Source: VAZQ01 sp963807865
GTDB lineage: Bacteria; Pseudomonadota; Alphaproteobacteria; Rhizobiales; Xanthobacteraceae
DNA length: 64,000 nt
Direction of reading: 5' to 3'
Assembly (NCBI GenBank): GCA_963807865.1
Contig: CAWEDK010000023.1
Location: 238,893-302,892, forward strand
The notes under the pieces are model-generated. The model had not been told where the DNA came from, made no database searches, and saw only the letters and a list, made by a program, of their open reading frames with translations. How positions within the stretch are numbered: position 1 is the stretch's first letter; each line of letters opens with the position of its first letter. Shown piece by piece: positions 53,766 to 63,192 of the stretch. Made by a program: the position numbers and the translations under genes.

Positions 53766-54707
53766 CTACTGGCGCTTGAAGACGAACGTCTGCGGCTTCT
53801 GGCCGCCCTCGCCGCTGATGACCGCCTCGAGCGACCCGTCCGGCCGCTTCGTGTAGCGGATCATCTTCGGAAAGTCGTGCGCCGGGTTCTCGAACGTCGC
53901 GCTCGAGTCGTCGATCTTGGTGAGGGTGAAGTCGGTCGCCGGCGTGCGGCCGTTCGGCATCGCCGTGTAGACGAGCCCGCCGTCGCGCTCGACGATGCAG
54001 AGGAACTCGAAGGCGGACATGAGGCCGTCGCGGAGCGTTCGAGAGACCGCGAGCATCGAGCCGCCGCGCCGGCGGCGTCCAGCGCTCTTCGATGCGTCGA
54101 GCTGCCCATCGTGCCGGTCCACACGCCGGAGATCCAGGCCACCTGCGCCATCGTGGCTTGCGCCTTCTGCATTGGCGCGGCGGCAGGCGCGGCGGGCGGG
54201 CCGGTGCGCTTGTAGACAGTGGTCGTCGTGCGGGGCGCCGCCTGGCCCGCGCACGCGCGCAGTCATCTCGACGCGCAGCGTGTCCGGCGACTCCAGCCTG
54301 AGCGTGCTCTTCACGTCCATCTTGACGGTCTTGCCGTTGGGCGGGACGCGCGCCGACCATCGAGATCGCGACCGCCGGCGCCGTCCCACGCCGCCGTCCA
54401 CATCGCCGCCGAGTCCGGCTTCGCACAGGCGGCCGGGCATCCGGCTCGTCACTTCCGATCCGTCGAGGACGTACCTGATCGTCGCCGGCGTGCCATTGAA
54501 CGTGCGCGTCAGCGTGAGCGCCGGGTCCTGGTGGGCGATCGTGAACTGCGGACCGAAGACCTGCGGCGCCGGCCGGCCGGCGCGCGGGCGCCGCGTCCGG
54601 CGCCGCGACCCACGTGCCCGAAAAGTCCGGCCGCTGCCGCGCGGCCGCAGTCGCGCGCTCGCCGCGAGTACCGCCACCACGCCAAGAACCGCCACGCGCT
54701 CGCGCAT
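53766..54707 (-). CDS. exported protein with C-terminal DUF6265 domain (frame-broken)
   Basis: ATG 54707 starts a signal peptide (MRERVAVLGVVAVLAASARL). The first half holds PAPQVFGPQFTIAHQDPALT, LTRTFNGTPATIRYVLDGSE and GKTVKMDVKSTLRLESPDTL, a beta-rich domain. The C-terminal 140 residues match DUF6265: AWISGVWTGTM, then SSIEERWTPP, GGSMLAVSRTLRDGLMSAFE, FLCIVERDGGLVYTAMPNGR, NPAHDFPKMIRYTKRPDGSL and QKPQTFVFKRQ. DUF6265 is a calycin-like small beta-barrel of unknown role, usually secreted. Breaks near 54585, 54430, 54350, 54235 and 54080. It is divergent from the Nramp gene. Confidence 0.78.
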   Translation of the reverse strand: MRERVAVLGVVAVLAASARLRPRGSGRTFRARGSRRRTRRPRAGRPAPQVFGPQFTIAHQDPALTLTRTFNGTPATIRYVLDGSEVTSRMPGRLCEAGLGGDVDGGVGRRRRSRSRWSARVPPNGKTVKMDVKSTLRLESPDTLRVEMTARVRGPGGAPHDDHCLQAHRPARRACRRANAEGASHDGAGGLDLRRVDRHDGQLDASKSAGRRRRGGSMLAVSRTLRDGLMSAFEFLCIVERDGGLVYTAMPNGRTPATDFTLTKIDDSSATFENPAHDFPKMIRYTKRPDGSLEAVISGEGGQKPQTFVFKRQ

Positions 54708-54781
54708 CACGTCGACTCCTCCGCCGCGACTATAGCCCGGCGCCAGGCGGTCGGGCTTGGACAAATGCGACATGGGATCGG

Positions 54782-54872
54782 CTCAGGCTCAAGGCTGAAG
54801 GCTCGAGTGCTGAATGCTCGAAGAGGAATGCTCGAAGTCTGCACGAGCCTAGAGCCCTGAGCCGCTGAGCCT
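54782..54872. repeat. inverted repeat of GGCTCAA/AGCCCTG-type heptamers
   Basis: 54782-54809 has CTCAGGCTCAAGGCTGAAGG and GCTCGAG units; 54845-54872 answers with GAGCCTAGAGCCCTGAGCCG and CTGAGCC. Period is about 7 in both arms. It lies in the intergenic gap between divergent genes, just before the Nramp start. Confidence 0.7.
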
Positions 54873-54879
54873 GACGCCA

Positions 54880-56267
54880 ATGTCAGCATCTCCGCCCGTG
54901 ACCCTCAGCATTCGCCGCCGTCGCCGACCCCTACGTCCTCGCACCGCAGGCAGTCGAGGCGCCGCCGACGACGTTGGCGGCGGCGCTCGGGCGCATCGGT
55001 CCGGGCATGGTGCTGGCGGCGTCGATCGTCGGCTCCGGCGAGCTCATCGCGACGACGACGCTCGGCGCGCAGGTCGGGCTTCGCGGTGCTGTGGATCATC
55101 GTCCTCAGCTGCGCGATCAAGCCGGTCGTGCAGGGCGAGTTCGGCCGCTACACGATCGCGACGGGGCACACCGCGCTCGAGGGGTTCAACCGCGTGCCCG
55201 GCCCACGCGCCGGCGTGAGCTGGCTGGTGTGGGCGTGGGCGCTGACGGTCACGCTGACGCTGCTGCAGGTCGGCGGCATGTACGGCGGCGTCGCGCAGGT
55301 GCTGCACCTCCTCGTGCCGGCGATTTCGGTCAACGCGTGGGTCGGTGTCTGCTTCGTCATCACGCTGGCGCTCTTGCTCGGCGGCGGCTACGAGCGCATC
55401 GAACGCCTCGCCATCGTCAAGGTCGGGCTGTTCACGGTGCTGACGGTGTGCGCCGCGGCGATTCTGCTGCGGCGGCCCGATGCCGTGACGCTGCCGGATC
55501 TGCAGGAGCGGGTTCAGCTTTCAGCTCCCGGCCGCGGGCCTGGCGACGGCGATCGCGGTCTTCGGGATCACCGGCGTCGGCGCCACCGAGCTCGTCATGT
55601 ATCCCTACTGGTGCGTGGAGAAGGGCTACGCGAGGTTCGTCGGCGAGCGCGACGGGTCGGCCGCGTGGACGGCGAGGGCCCGCGGCTGGATTCGCGTGAT
55701 GCACCTCGACATCGTGTGCTCGCTCGTGATCTACACGATGGCCACGGTCGCGTTCTACCTGCTCGGCGCCGGCGTGCTGAACCGCATGGGCCTCGTGCCC
55801 GCCGAGCGCGACACGATCACCGTGCTCTCGAACATCTACACGCAGACGCTCGGCGCGTGGGCGCTCTGGCTGTTCTACCTCGGCGCCGTCGTCACGCTCT
55901 ACGGAACGGTCTTCGCCTCGACGGCCGCGCACGCGCGCCTGTTCGCCGACGCGGTGCGCATCGCCGGCTGGTACCGCGCGCGACGATGCGGCCAGCCGTC
56001 TGCGCTGGCGGAAGCGCTTCGTCGTCGTGCTGTCGGTCGTGCCGGTGACCTTCTACTGGTTCCTGCGATCGCCGGTGCAGATGGTCGTCGCCGGCGGCAT
56101 CGCGCAGGCGCTGATGCTGCCGCTCATCGGCGGCGCGGTGATCTATCTGCGCCACACGCAGCTGCCCGACGAGATTCGCCCGGCGCTCGGCACGACGGTC
56201 ATGCTCTGGATATCGAGCGCGCGTGATGCTGGGATTTGCGTCGTACTATGTGTGGTCGCGGGTGTGA
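54880..56267 (+). CDS. Nramp-family divalent metal ion transporter (frame-broken)
   Basis: ATG 54880 (MSASPPVTLSIRRRRRPLRP) with repeated frame breaks. The joined product has the Nramp signatures in helix 1 (LGRIGPGMVLAASIVGSGEL, IATTTLGAQVGF) and SCAIKPVVQGEFGRYTIATG, helix 6 region AIAVFGITGVGATELVMYPY with WCVEKGYARFVGER, and LSNIYTQTLGAWALWLFYLG. Breaks near 54930, 55085, 55515, 55985 and 56215. The metal-binding DPGN of helix 1 reads ASIVGSGE, and the usual A-x-x-M of helix 6 is not seen, as in the divergent NRT/NramP-related (non-Mn) subgroup, so the ion may not be Mn2+. It ends at TGA 56265-56267. About 455 residues. Confidence 0.8.
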
Positions 56268-56373
56268 GCTGTCAGCTCTCAGCTGTCAGCTGTCAGCTAG
56301 AGCTTGCAGTGCTCAGTCCAACGACTAGGATCGCGATGTTCTTAGCTGACAGCTGAGAGCTGAAGCAGCTGAG
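56267..56373. repeat. inverted repeat of CAGCTGT/AGCTGAC heptamers between convergent genes
   Basis: 56270-56299 is CAGCTCT and CAGCTGT units in tandem (period 7: CTGTCAGCTCTCAGCTGTCA and on). 56344-56373 is the inverse (AGCTGACAGCTGAGAGCTGA and on). It fills the space between the Nramp stop and the stop of the convergent propeller gene, as at 49347-49440. Confidence 0.85.
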
Positions 56374-56376
56374 CCG

Positions 56377-57516
56377 CTATCTCTGCACCGTCCGAATCCC
56401 CGACGGCCCGCCGTTGACCTTGATCGGCGCGCCGGCGATCAGCCGCCGGCCGTCGAAGCCGAACGTCCTGATCTCGCGCTCGACGGCGCATTGCGCGAGC
56501 ACCGTCCGGCTGTCGGCGCTCCAGGCCGACGCCCTGGCACCAGTGGCCGATCTGCGTCTCGGCGACGAGCGCCAGCGCCGTCTTGTTCAACGCGTAGATC
56601 CTCAGCCAGCCGTAGTCGTTGAAGAACGGCGACGTCCTCGCGGCGTTCGACCCGTTCATCACCGTCACGGCGACGTAGCGCCCGTCGGGCGAGACCGCGA
56701 GCCCCTCGGCGGTCGGGCCCACGGCTGACGTGATTCACCGTGCGCGGCGGGTTGGCGGCGAGGTCGATCACGCTGAGCGTGTCGGCGCCGCCGGTCGCGC
56801 CGACGCCGATGCTCGCGACGATGGCGGTGTCGCCGGCCGGCGTGACGTCGATGCCGTACGGCTTGAGGTTCGCCGCGATGTCGCGCTTGGCGTACTCGAC
56901 TTTGGTGCCGTCGATCGTCAGCACCGAGATGAGGCTGTCGTTGTTGCGCGTGACGAGGGCCGTGCGGCCGTCGCGCGTGAAGACGACGCCGCTCAACAGG
57001 CTCTCCGGCGTGCCGACCACGACCTTGCCCGCGGCGGTCACGGTCTTGCCGGCGATCGTGAACACCGAGACCGTGCCTTCGAAGCGGTTGGCGACGAGCG
57101 CCAGCGATCCGGCCCGGTTGATCGACACGCCCGAGGCGCCGTTGCCGGCGCGGAGCGTGGCGAGCACGGCCGGCGGCGACGCGCGGAGGTCGATCACGGT
57201 GAGCCGGTCGTCGGGCGCCGTCTTCGTCGCGTCGGCAGGGTCGAGCCGCGTCGAGGAGGTGACGAGCGCGATGGATTCGTCGGGCGAGATCGCCACGTTC
57301 TGGGGCGGGCCGACAATCGAGTTCGGGACCGGGATCTCGCCGAGGATCCGCGGCTGTCCGCGCGCCGAGGTCGATGAGGTCACGGTATCCGGCGGGGGAT
57401 TCGGGCACGGTCGTGTTGACGCCGTCGACCAGCCGGACCTTGGCGTCGTTGGCCGACACGACGATCTGGGCGTCGACGCGGGCGCCAGAGCGAGAAGACG
57501 AGGCTCGCCGAGACAA
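56377..57516 (-). CDS. exported YVTN/lactonase-type beta-propeller protein (frame-broken)
   Basis: The product holds seven-bladed YVTN-like propeller blades: DAQIVVSANDAKVRLVDGVN, GPPQNVAISPDESIALVTSS, DRLTVIDLRASPPAVLATLR, GASGVSINRAGSLALVANRF, LSGVVFTRDGRTALVTRNND, PYGIDVTPAGDTAIVASIGV, and EGLAVSPDGRYVAVTVMNGS. The tail GGPSGIRTVQR ends with TAG 56377-56379. Breaks near 57395, 56735 and 56530, and probably one in the signal peptide. The start is unclear: TTG 57516 is an in-frame choice, but a signal-like stretch (VTIVAACCLG) lies in another frame upstream. Such proteins bind or lactonise sugars or act as structural propellers. Divergent from the TonB receptor. Confidence 0.75.
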
Positions 57517-57543
57517 CAGGCGGCGACGATCGTGACGTGTCGA

Positions 57544-57558
57544 AGTGGTCAGACCACT
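57544..57558. promoter_or_regulatory. GntR/FadR-like operator upstream of the TonB receptor
   Basis: AGTGGTCAGACCACT is a perfect 7+1+7 palindrome whose core TGGTCAGACCA matches the FadR-subfamily GntR operator pattern (TGGTCNGACCA). A further half-site AGTGGTC lies at 57578-57584. Both sit in the gap between the divergent YVTN propeller and TonB receptor genes. Confidence 0.7.
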
Positions 57559-57725
57559 GGCTGATGTGTGCTCATGGAGTGGTCATTTTATCAGCCAACA
57601 AACTACCGATGTCAATTCCCGTGTGGTAAGCTCTCGGCCGTCCTTCGGGTCCGGACGCCGGCGCGCACGTACGCAGGCGGGCTAGATGGGCTCGTTTACC
57701 TTGTACACTTCTGGAGGAGGGATCC

Positions 57726-60700
57726 ATGAGCCGACAGCACAGCTGGCACGCTCACCTTCGCCGCTTTGCCCTGGCGTCTGCTTTCCTGCTAGGCATGGCG
57801 ACGACGGCTTTCGCACAGTTCGATCGCGGCAACAATCACGGGCACGGTCAAAGATTCACAGGGTGGCATCGTCCCCGGCGCGACCGTCACGGTCACGAGC
57901 ACGCAGACCCAGCAATCCCGCACGACCGTCACCGACGGCAGCGGCTTACTACACATTTCCCAACCTGACGGCCGGCCGGTACGAGCTCGTTGGTCGAGCT
58001 GAGCGGCTTCAAGAAGATCAGCCGCTCCAACGTGCAGCTCGACGCGGCCGGCCGGTCGGACCTCGATTTCACGCTCGAGACCGGCGCGCTCACCGAGGAG
58101 GTGACCGTCACCGCCGAGACCTCGGCGCTGCAGACGCAGGTCGCGGTGCGAAAGTCGGTCGAGGCGAAGGACATCGAGCTGCTGTCGTTCTCGGGCCGCA
58201 ACCCGATTGGCGTCCCCGCGCTCAAGGCCGGCGTCGTCGGCGGCAATTTCAACAACGCGGGTTCGCCGTCGCTGACCAACGGCGGCTTCAGCATCAACGG
58301 CGGCCGCGACCGACGAGAACAACATCACCGTCGACGGCGCGGTCGCGATCCGCACGCGCTCGTCCGGCGCGACCATCGGCGTGCAGAACGTCGACGCGAT
58401 CCAGGAAGTCCAGGTCCTGACCGCCAACTACATGCCGGAGTACGGCCGCGCGAGCGGCGGGCAGATCCGGTTCGTGACCAAGAGCGGCAGCAACCGCTAC
58501 AGCGGCAACGCGCGCGTACTTCTACCGCGACGATTCGCTGCAGGCCAACACGTGGGCCCGCAACACGAGCACCGAACGCGATCGAAACTCCGGCCCGGCG
58601 CCGTTCGACTACAAGCAGTACGGCTATTCGTTCGGCGGCCCGATTCCCGGCGTCGATGTTCAAGGACAAGCTGTTCTTCTTCGGCGCGCAGGAGTGGGTC
58701 AACTTCTTCCAGGTGCAGACCAACACCGCGACCGTGCCGACAGCGGCGATGCGCCGCGGCGACTTCAGCCAGCTGCTGGGCCCGAACCCGTTCTTCAGCA
58801 CTCCGCGTCAGATTCGCGACCCGCTGACCGGCCAGCCGTTTCGCGAACAACATCATCCCGCAGAACCGGCTGTCGCCGAACGGCGTCGCGCATCATGAGG
58901 ATGTATCCGGCTGCCGACCGCCGGATTCCAGCAGGGCGCGCTCAACCAGCTGATCACAGCAGCGACAACCCGCAGGATCAGCGCAAGGACAACATCCGCG
59001 TTCGACTACCGGCTGAACAACAACAACCAGCTCACGTACCGCTACTCCGACTACAACTGGGTCGCCATTGACGCCTTCCGCGGGCCAGTTCCCCTTCGCC
59101 CGCACCGACTGGGAGCGGCCGAACTGCGACCCGACGAATTTCAACTGGACGAGCACGATCGGCAGCAACCTGATCAACGAGTTGAGCTACACGCTACTCG
59201 AACGACGAGGTGTTCATCAACGTCTTCACCGAGTCCGGGCTCTATCAACGGAGCCGGACGGGGATCAACTATCCCTACATCTTCCCGGGCAAGGAGATCG
59301 AGGACAAGATTCCGACGGTGAACATCGACACGTTCACCGGCTTCGACGGCGGTCCGTATCCGGCGTCCTCGGAGGGGCCGATCCACGTCTTCTCGAACGA
59401 CGACGACCTACGTGAAAGGCCGCCACACGTTCAAGGCCGGCGTCTCCTTCGAGTATTCGGGCGAGGACGACTTCGACCAGATCAACGTCAACTCGATCCC
59501 CGGCGGCACGAACAACCAGAACGGCCAATTCGAGTTCCGCAACAACCGCGACCGGCAGCGGCCTGACACCGGCACCGCGCTGGCGGACATGGCCATGGGC
59601 ACTCTTCAGAACTACGCTGAGATCGGCGAGCGCGCGTTCACGAAGTGGCGGGCGCTCGCGACCGACATCTTCGTCCAGGATTCGTGGAAGCCGACGCAGC
59701 AACCTGACGATCGAGGGCGGCCTGCGCTAGGTCATCTGGCCGCCGTGGTACTCGACCACGAACAACATCGCCAACTTCGACCCGAGGTTCTATGACGCGG
59801 CCAACGCGGCGGTGATCAGTCCGGTCACCGGCCGACTCGTGTCCGGCCCGCGCTACAACGGCATCGTCCTGCCGGGCGACGGGTTCGAGGGCGACGGGAA
59901 CGACCTCGGCGTCGCGCGCGAATCCGCAAGTGCAGGCGCTCTTCCATCGGTGAGCCGCGCGGGTTCTGCGAAGACGCACTACAACGTGTTCGAGCCGCGC
60001 CTCGGCGCGTCGTACTCGATCGACCCCAAGACGATCGTCGCGCGCCAGCACCGGCGTCTTCCACAACCGCGTCACGCTCAACGACTCGTCGCTGCTCGGC
60101 GGCAACCCGCCGTTCCAGCCGATGGTCGCCGGTCGCAACGGCAGCGTGGACAACCCGGCTGGTCTCGGCGGAGCCGGCGGCACGGACCTGCCGTTCGGCA
60201 TGCAGGCGACAGGACACCGAGTTCAAGCACCCGACGGCGTACATGTGGTCGGTTGGGGTGCAGCGCGAGATGCCGTTCGGCTTCATCGTCGATGCGACCT
60301 ACGTCGGCCGGCGCGGGCTGTACCTCCAGCGCGAGCGCAACATCAACCAGTTGCAGCCGGGCGAGCTCAGGCCGGAACCCCGGAACGTCAAATCGCGGCG
60401 CTGCGTCCCTACAAGGGCTACGGCGCGATCCGTCTGTCGGAGAACGCCGGGCGCTCGATCTACAACAGCCTGCAGCTGAGCGCCGACAAACGCTACACCA
60501 ACGGCTTCAAGGTCGGCGTCGCCTACACGCTCGGCAAGTATCCGAAGACAACGCGCAGCGACAAGCGCAACGTGCTCTGGAACACCTACGACGACACGAA
60601 CTTCTGGGGTCCGTCGAGCTTCGATCGCAGGCATGTCCTGAACGTCTACTACATCTACGATTTGCCGTTCTGGCGGGACGCAGGACACCGCTGATGAAGA

Positions 60701-61181
60701 ACCTCCTCGGCGGCTGGCAGGTGTCTGGCGCCAGCTTCTTCCGGAGCGGCACGCCGTTCTCGATCACTCGCGGCAACGACATCGCGGGCGTCGGCGGCGG
60801 CGACGGCAGCCGAGTCGACCTCGTCGGCGACATCAATGCCAACGCCAATGGGCAGTTCTCTGAGGGCGCCGGGAACGACACGAACTTCATCTTCAACCCC
60901 GCGGCCTTCGCCAATCCTGCGGCGGGACGGTTTGGCAACGCAGACCCGCAATCATCTTCCGCAACCCGGGCGATCAGCAGTGGGACCTGGCGCTCTTCAA
61001 GAACTTCAATCTCGGTGGATCGCAGAGAGCTGCAGTTCCGCGTGGAGATGTTCAACTTCATCAACCACCCGAACCTGAGCGGTCCGAATACGCGACATCA
61101 CCAACGCGAATTTCGGCCGAGTCGATCTCGAAGGATGGAAACCGGCGCGACATTCAGCTCGCGCTGCGCTACATGTTCTAG
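57726..61181 (+). CDS. TonB-dependent receptor with N-terminal carboxypeptidase regulatory-like domain, heavily frame-broken
   Basis: ATG 57726 follows GGAGGAGGG. A signal peptide (MSRQHSWHAHLRRFALASAF then LLGMATTAFAQ) precedes a carboxypeptidase-regulatory Ig-like domain (IVPGATVTVTSTQTQQSRTT, YTFPNLTAGRYE, VELSGFKKISRSNVQLDAAG), then the plug (SGRNPIGVPALKAGVVGGNF, VQNVDAIQEVQVLTANYMPE with YGRASGGQIRFVTKSGSNRY), and a beta-barrel with repeated FDRRHVLNVYYIYDLPF, LLGGWQVSGASFFRSGTPFS and a final LALRYMF. The terminal aromatic is typical of outer-membrane barrels. About 1150 residues; more than ten frame breaks. It imports large substrates (oligosaccharides or peptides) across the outer membrane. 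A strong terminator follows. Confidence 0.9.
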
Positions 61182-61220
61182 GCCGCGGATCACACGGATC
61201 ACGCGGATTGTGCGACACGA

Positions 61221-61256
61221 CGCCGGGCGGGGCCACACCCCGTCCGGCGTTTTTTT
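61221..61256 (+). terminator. intrinsic terminator of the TonB receptor gene
   Basis: Stem CGCCGGGCGGGG (61221-61232), loop CCACA, and CCCCGTCCGGCG (61238-61249) pair over 12 bases with one G-U, followed by seven T (61250-61256). Confidence 0.93.
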
Positions 61257-61449
61257 GTATCCGTGTTGTCCTGTGTCCGTCGCGTTACGATCCGACCTGG
61301 CCGTGTTGAGCACGGCCGGGCCTCCAGCGTTGCTGCGAAAAGGCCGCGTAGAATGGCCCAATGTCGTACCGGCTGGCGCCGTATCTGACCACCGCGGCGA
61401 AAGCGATCACCCGGCAGCTCAAAACGCCAGTCAAGACACCCATCAAAAA

Positions 61450-63192
61450 ATGACACGCTCGAGGTTCAGCGAATTATCTCAGGGCACACGCCTCCTGATG
61501 TGGTCCGTTCTCGGATTTGGCGCGCTGCTCGGCGCGGACCGCGTGGCCGCGCGCGTGCAGACGACTGGAGTGAGCTTTTCGTTCAAGAACATCGCGACCG
61601 AGGCTGGTCTCGTCGCGAAGACGATCTACGGCGGGCTCGATACCAACCAGTACTTGCTCGAGACGACCGGGACCGGCGCGGCCGCGTTCGACTATGACGG
61701 CGACGGCTGGATCGACATCTTTCTCGTCAACGGCACGACGCTCGAGGGATTTCCAGCCGGCAAGGAACCGACGAACCACTTGTATCGCAACAAGGGCAAC
61801 GGCACGTTCGAGGACGTGACGACTCGCGCCGGCCTTGCGCAGGGCGGATGGGGGCAGGGCGTCTGCGCCGGCGACTACGACAACGACGGTCATGACGATC
61901 TCTTCGTCACCTATTGGGGCCAGAATCGCCTCTATCGCAACAAAGGCGACGGTGCGTTCGAAGATACGACGGCCCGCGCCGGCCTGACCCAGCCGCGCAC
62001 CCGCTGGGGCGCCGGCTGCGCCTTCCTCGACTACAACCGCGACGGCCTCCTCGACATCGTCGCGGCCAATTACATCGATCTCGATCTCAAGGCGACGCCG
62101 CTTCCGTCCTCGGGGCTGTGCCGCTACAAAGGCCTGCCGGTCGCCTGCGGGCCTCCGGGCCTGCCGGGCGGCAAGAACGTGCTCTATCGCAACCGTGGGA
62201 ATGGCGCGTTCGAGGACGTGTCCGATGCGTCAGGCATCGCGGCCGCGCGCGGTACCTACGGGCTGGGCGTTGCCACCGTCGACTTCGACAACGATGGCTG
62301 GCTCGACGTGTATGTCGCCAACGATTCCAACCCAAGCGCGCTCTACCACAACAATCGCAACGGCACCTTCACCGACATCGGGATCGCCGCCGGCTGTGCC
62401 TACAGCCAGGATGGGAAGCCGCAGGCGGGGATGGGCGTCGCGATCGGCGACTACGATCGCAACGGCACGCTGGACATCTTCAAGACGAACTTTGCCGGCG
62501 ACACCTCGACGCTCTACGCCAACACCGGCAAGGGCGCCTGCGAGGATCGCACGTTTGCCGGCGGCATCGGCCTCAACACGCGGTGGCTCGGCTGGGGCGT
62601 CGGCTTCGTCGATCTCGACAACGACGGCTGGCTCGATCTCTTTCTCGTCAACGGACACGTGTATCCGGAAGTCGATCGCCTCAAGACCGAAGCGGGCTAC
62701 AAGCAGCGCAAGGTCGTCTACCGGAACCTGAAGAACGGACGTTTCGCCGATGTCACGGAGCAACTCGGTCCGCCTGTGACGATTCCCAAAGCCGGTCGTG
62801 GTGCGGCGTTCGCCGACTTCGACAACGACGGCGACGTCGACGTCGTCATCAATAACGTCCACGATACGCCGGACCTCTACCGGCTGGACCAGACCGGTGA
62901 CCGTCACTGGCTGGCCGTCAAACTCGTTGGCGCCGAGTCGAATCGCAGCGCGATTGGCGCGCGGGTGCAGCTGGTCACGGCCGATGGCGTTCAGGTCCAG
63001 GAAGTTCGGGGCGGCGGCAGCTACTACTCGCAGAGCGACTTCCGACTGCACTTCGGCCTTGGATCGGCGACGGCCATTGACCGTCTCGAGGTGCGCTGGC
63101 CAAACGGCCGCGAAGAGACATGGACGGCACTCGCGATCGATAAGTCACACACGCTCAAGGAGGGTTCGGGCACCGGGAGGAAGGCGCCGTGA
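61450..63192 (+). CDS. FG-GAP/ASPIC-UnbV (CRTAC1 family) exported protein
   Basis: 580 residues, intact frame, from ATG 61450 (MTRSRFSELSQGTRLLMWSV). An N-terminal hydrophobic segment serves as signal or anchor. FG-GAP repeats with DxDxDG calcium-binding loops follow: FDYDGDGWIDIFLVNGT, AGDYDNDGHDDLFVTYWG, DYNRDGLLDIVAANYID, DFDNDGWLDVYVANDSN, DYDRNGTLDIFKTNFAG and DFDNDGDVDVVINNVHD. The C-terminal ASPIC/UnbV domain shows NRSAIGARVQLVTADGVQVQ, RGGGSYYSQSDFRLHFGLGS and LEVRWPNGREETW. Likely a seven-bladed, calcium-stabilised surface propeller. It overlaps the following TPR gene by 4 bases. CRTAC1/TPR pairs occur widely in Acidobacteria. No clear ribosome-binding site precedes the ATG. Confidence 0.93.
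   Translation: MTRSRFSELSQGTRLLMWSVLGFGALLGADRVAARVQTTGVSFSFKNIATEAGLVAKTIYGGLDTNQYLLETTGTGAAAFDYDGDGWIDIFLVNGTTLEGFPAGKEPTNHLYRNKGNGTFEDVTTRAGLAQGGWGQGVCAGDYDNDGHDDLFVTYWGQNRLYRNKGDGAFEDTTARAGLTQPRTRWGAGCAFLDYNRDGLLDIVAANYIDLDLKATPLPSSGLCRYKGLPVACGPPGLPGGKNVLYRNRGNGAFEDVSDASGIAAARGTYGLGVATVDFDNDGWLDVYVANDSNPSALYHNNRNGTFTDIGIAAGCAYSQDGKPQAGMGVAIGDYDRNGTLDIFKTNFAGDTSTLYANTGKGACEDRTFAGGIGLNTRWLGWGVGFVDLDNDGWLDLFLVNGHVYPEVDRLKTEAGYKQRKVVYRNLKNGRFADVTEQLGPPVTIPKAGRGAAFADFDNDGDVDVVINNVHDTPDLYRLDQTGDRHWLAVKLVGAESNRSAIGARVQLVTADGVQVQEVRGGGSYYSQSDFRLHFGLGSATAIDRLEVRWPNGREETWTALAIDKSHTLKEGSGTGRKAP

Noticed and set aside
49347..56373. CRISPR array
   Set aside because: The heptamer arrays have no spacers, units of only 7 nt, and no cas genes nearby.
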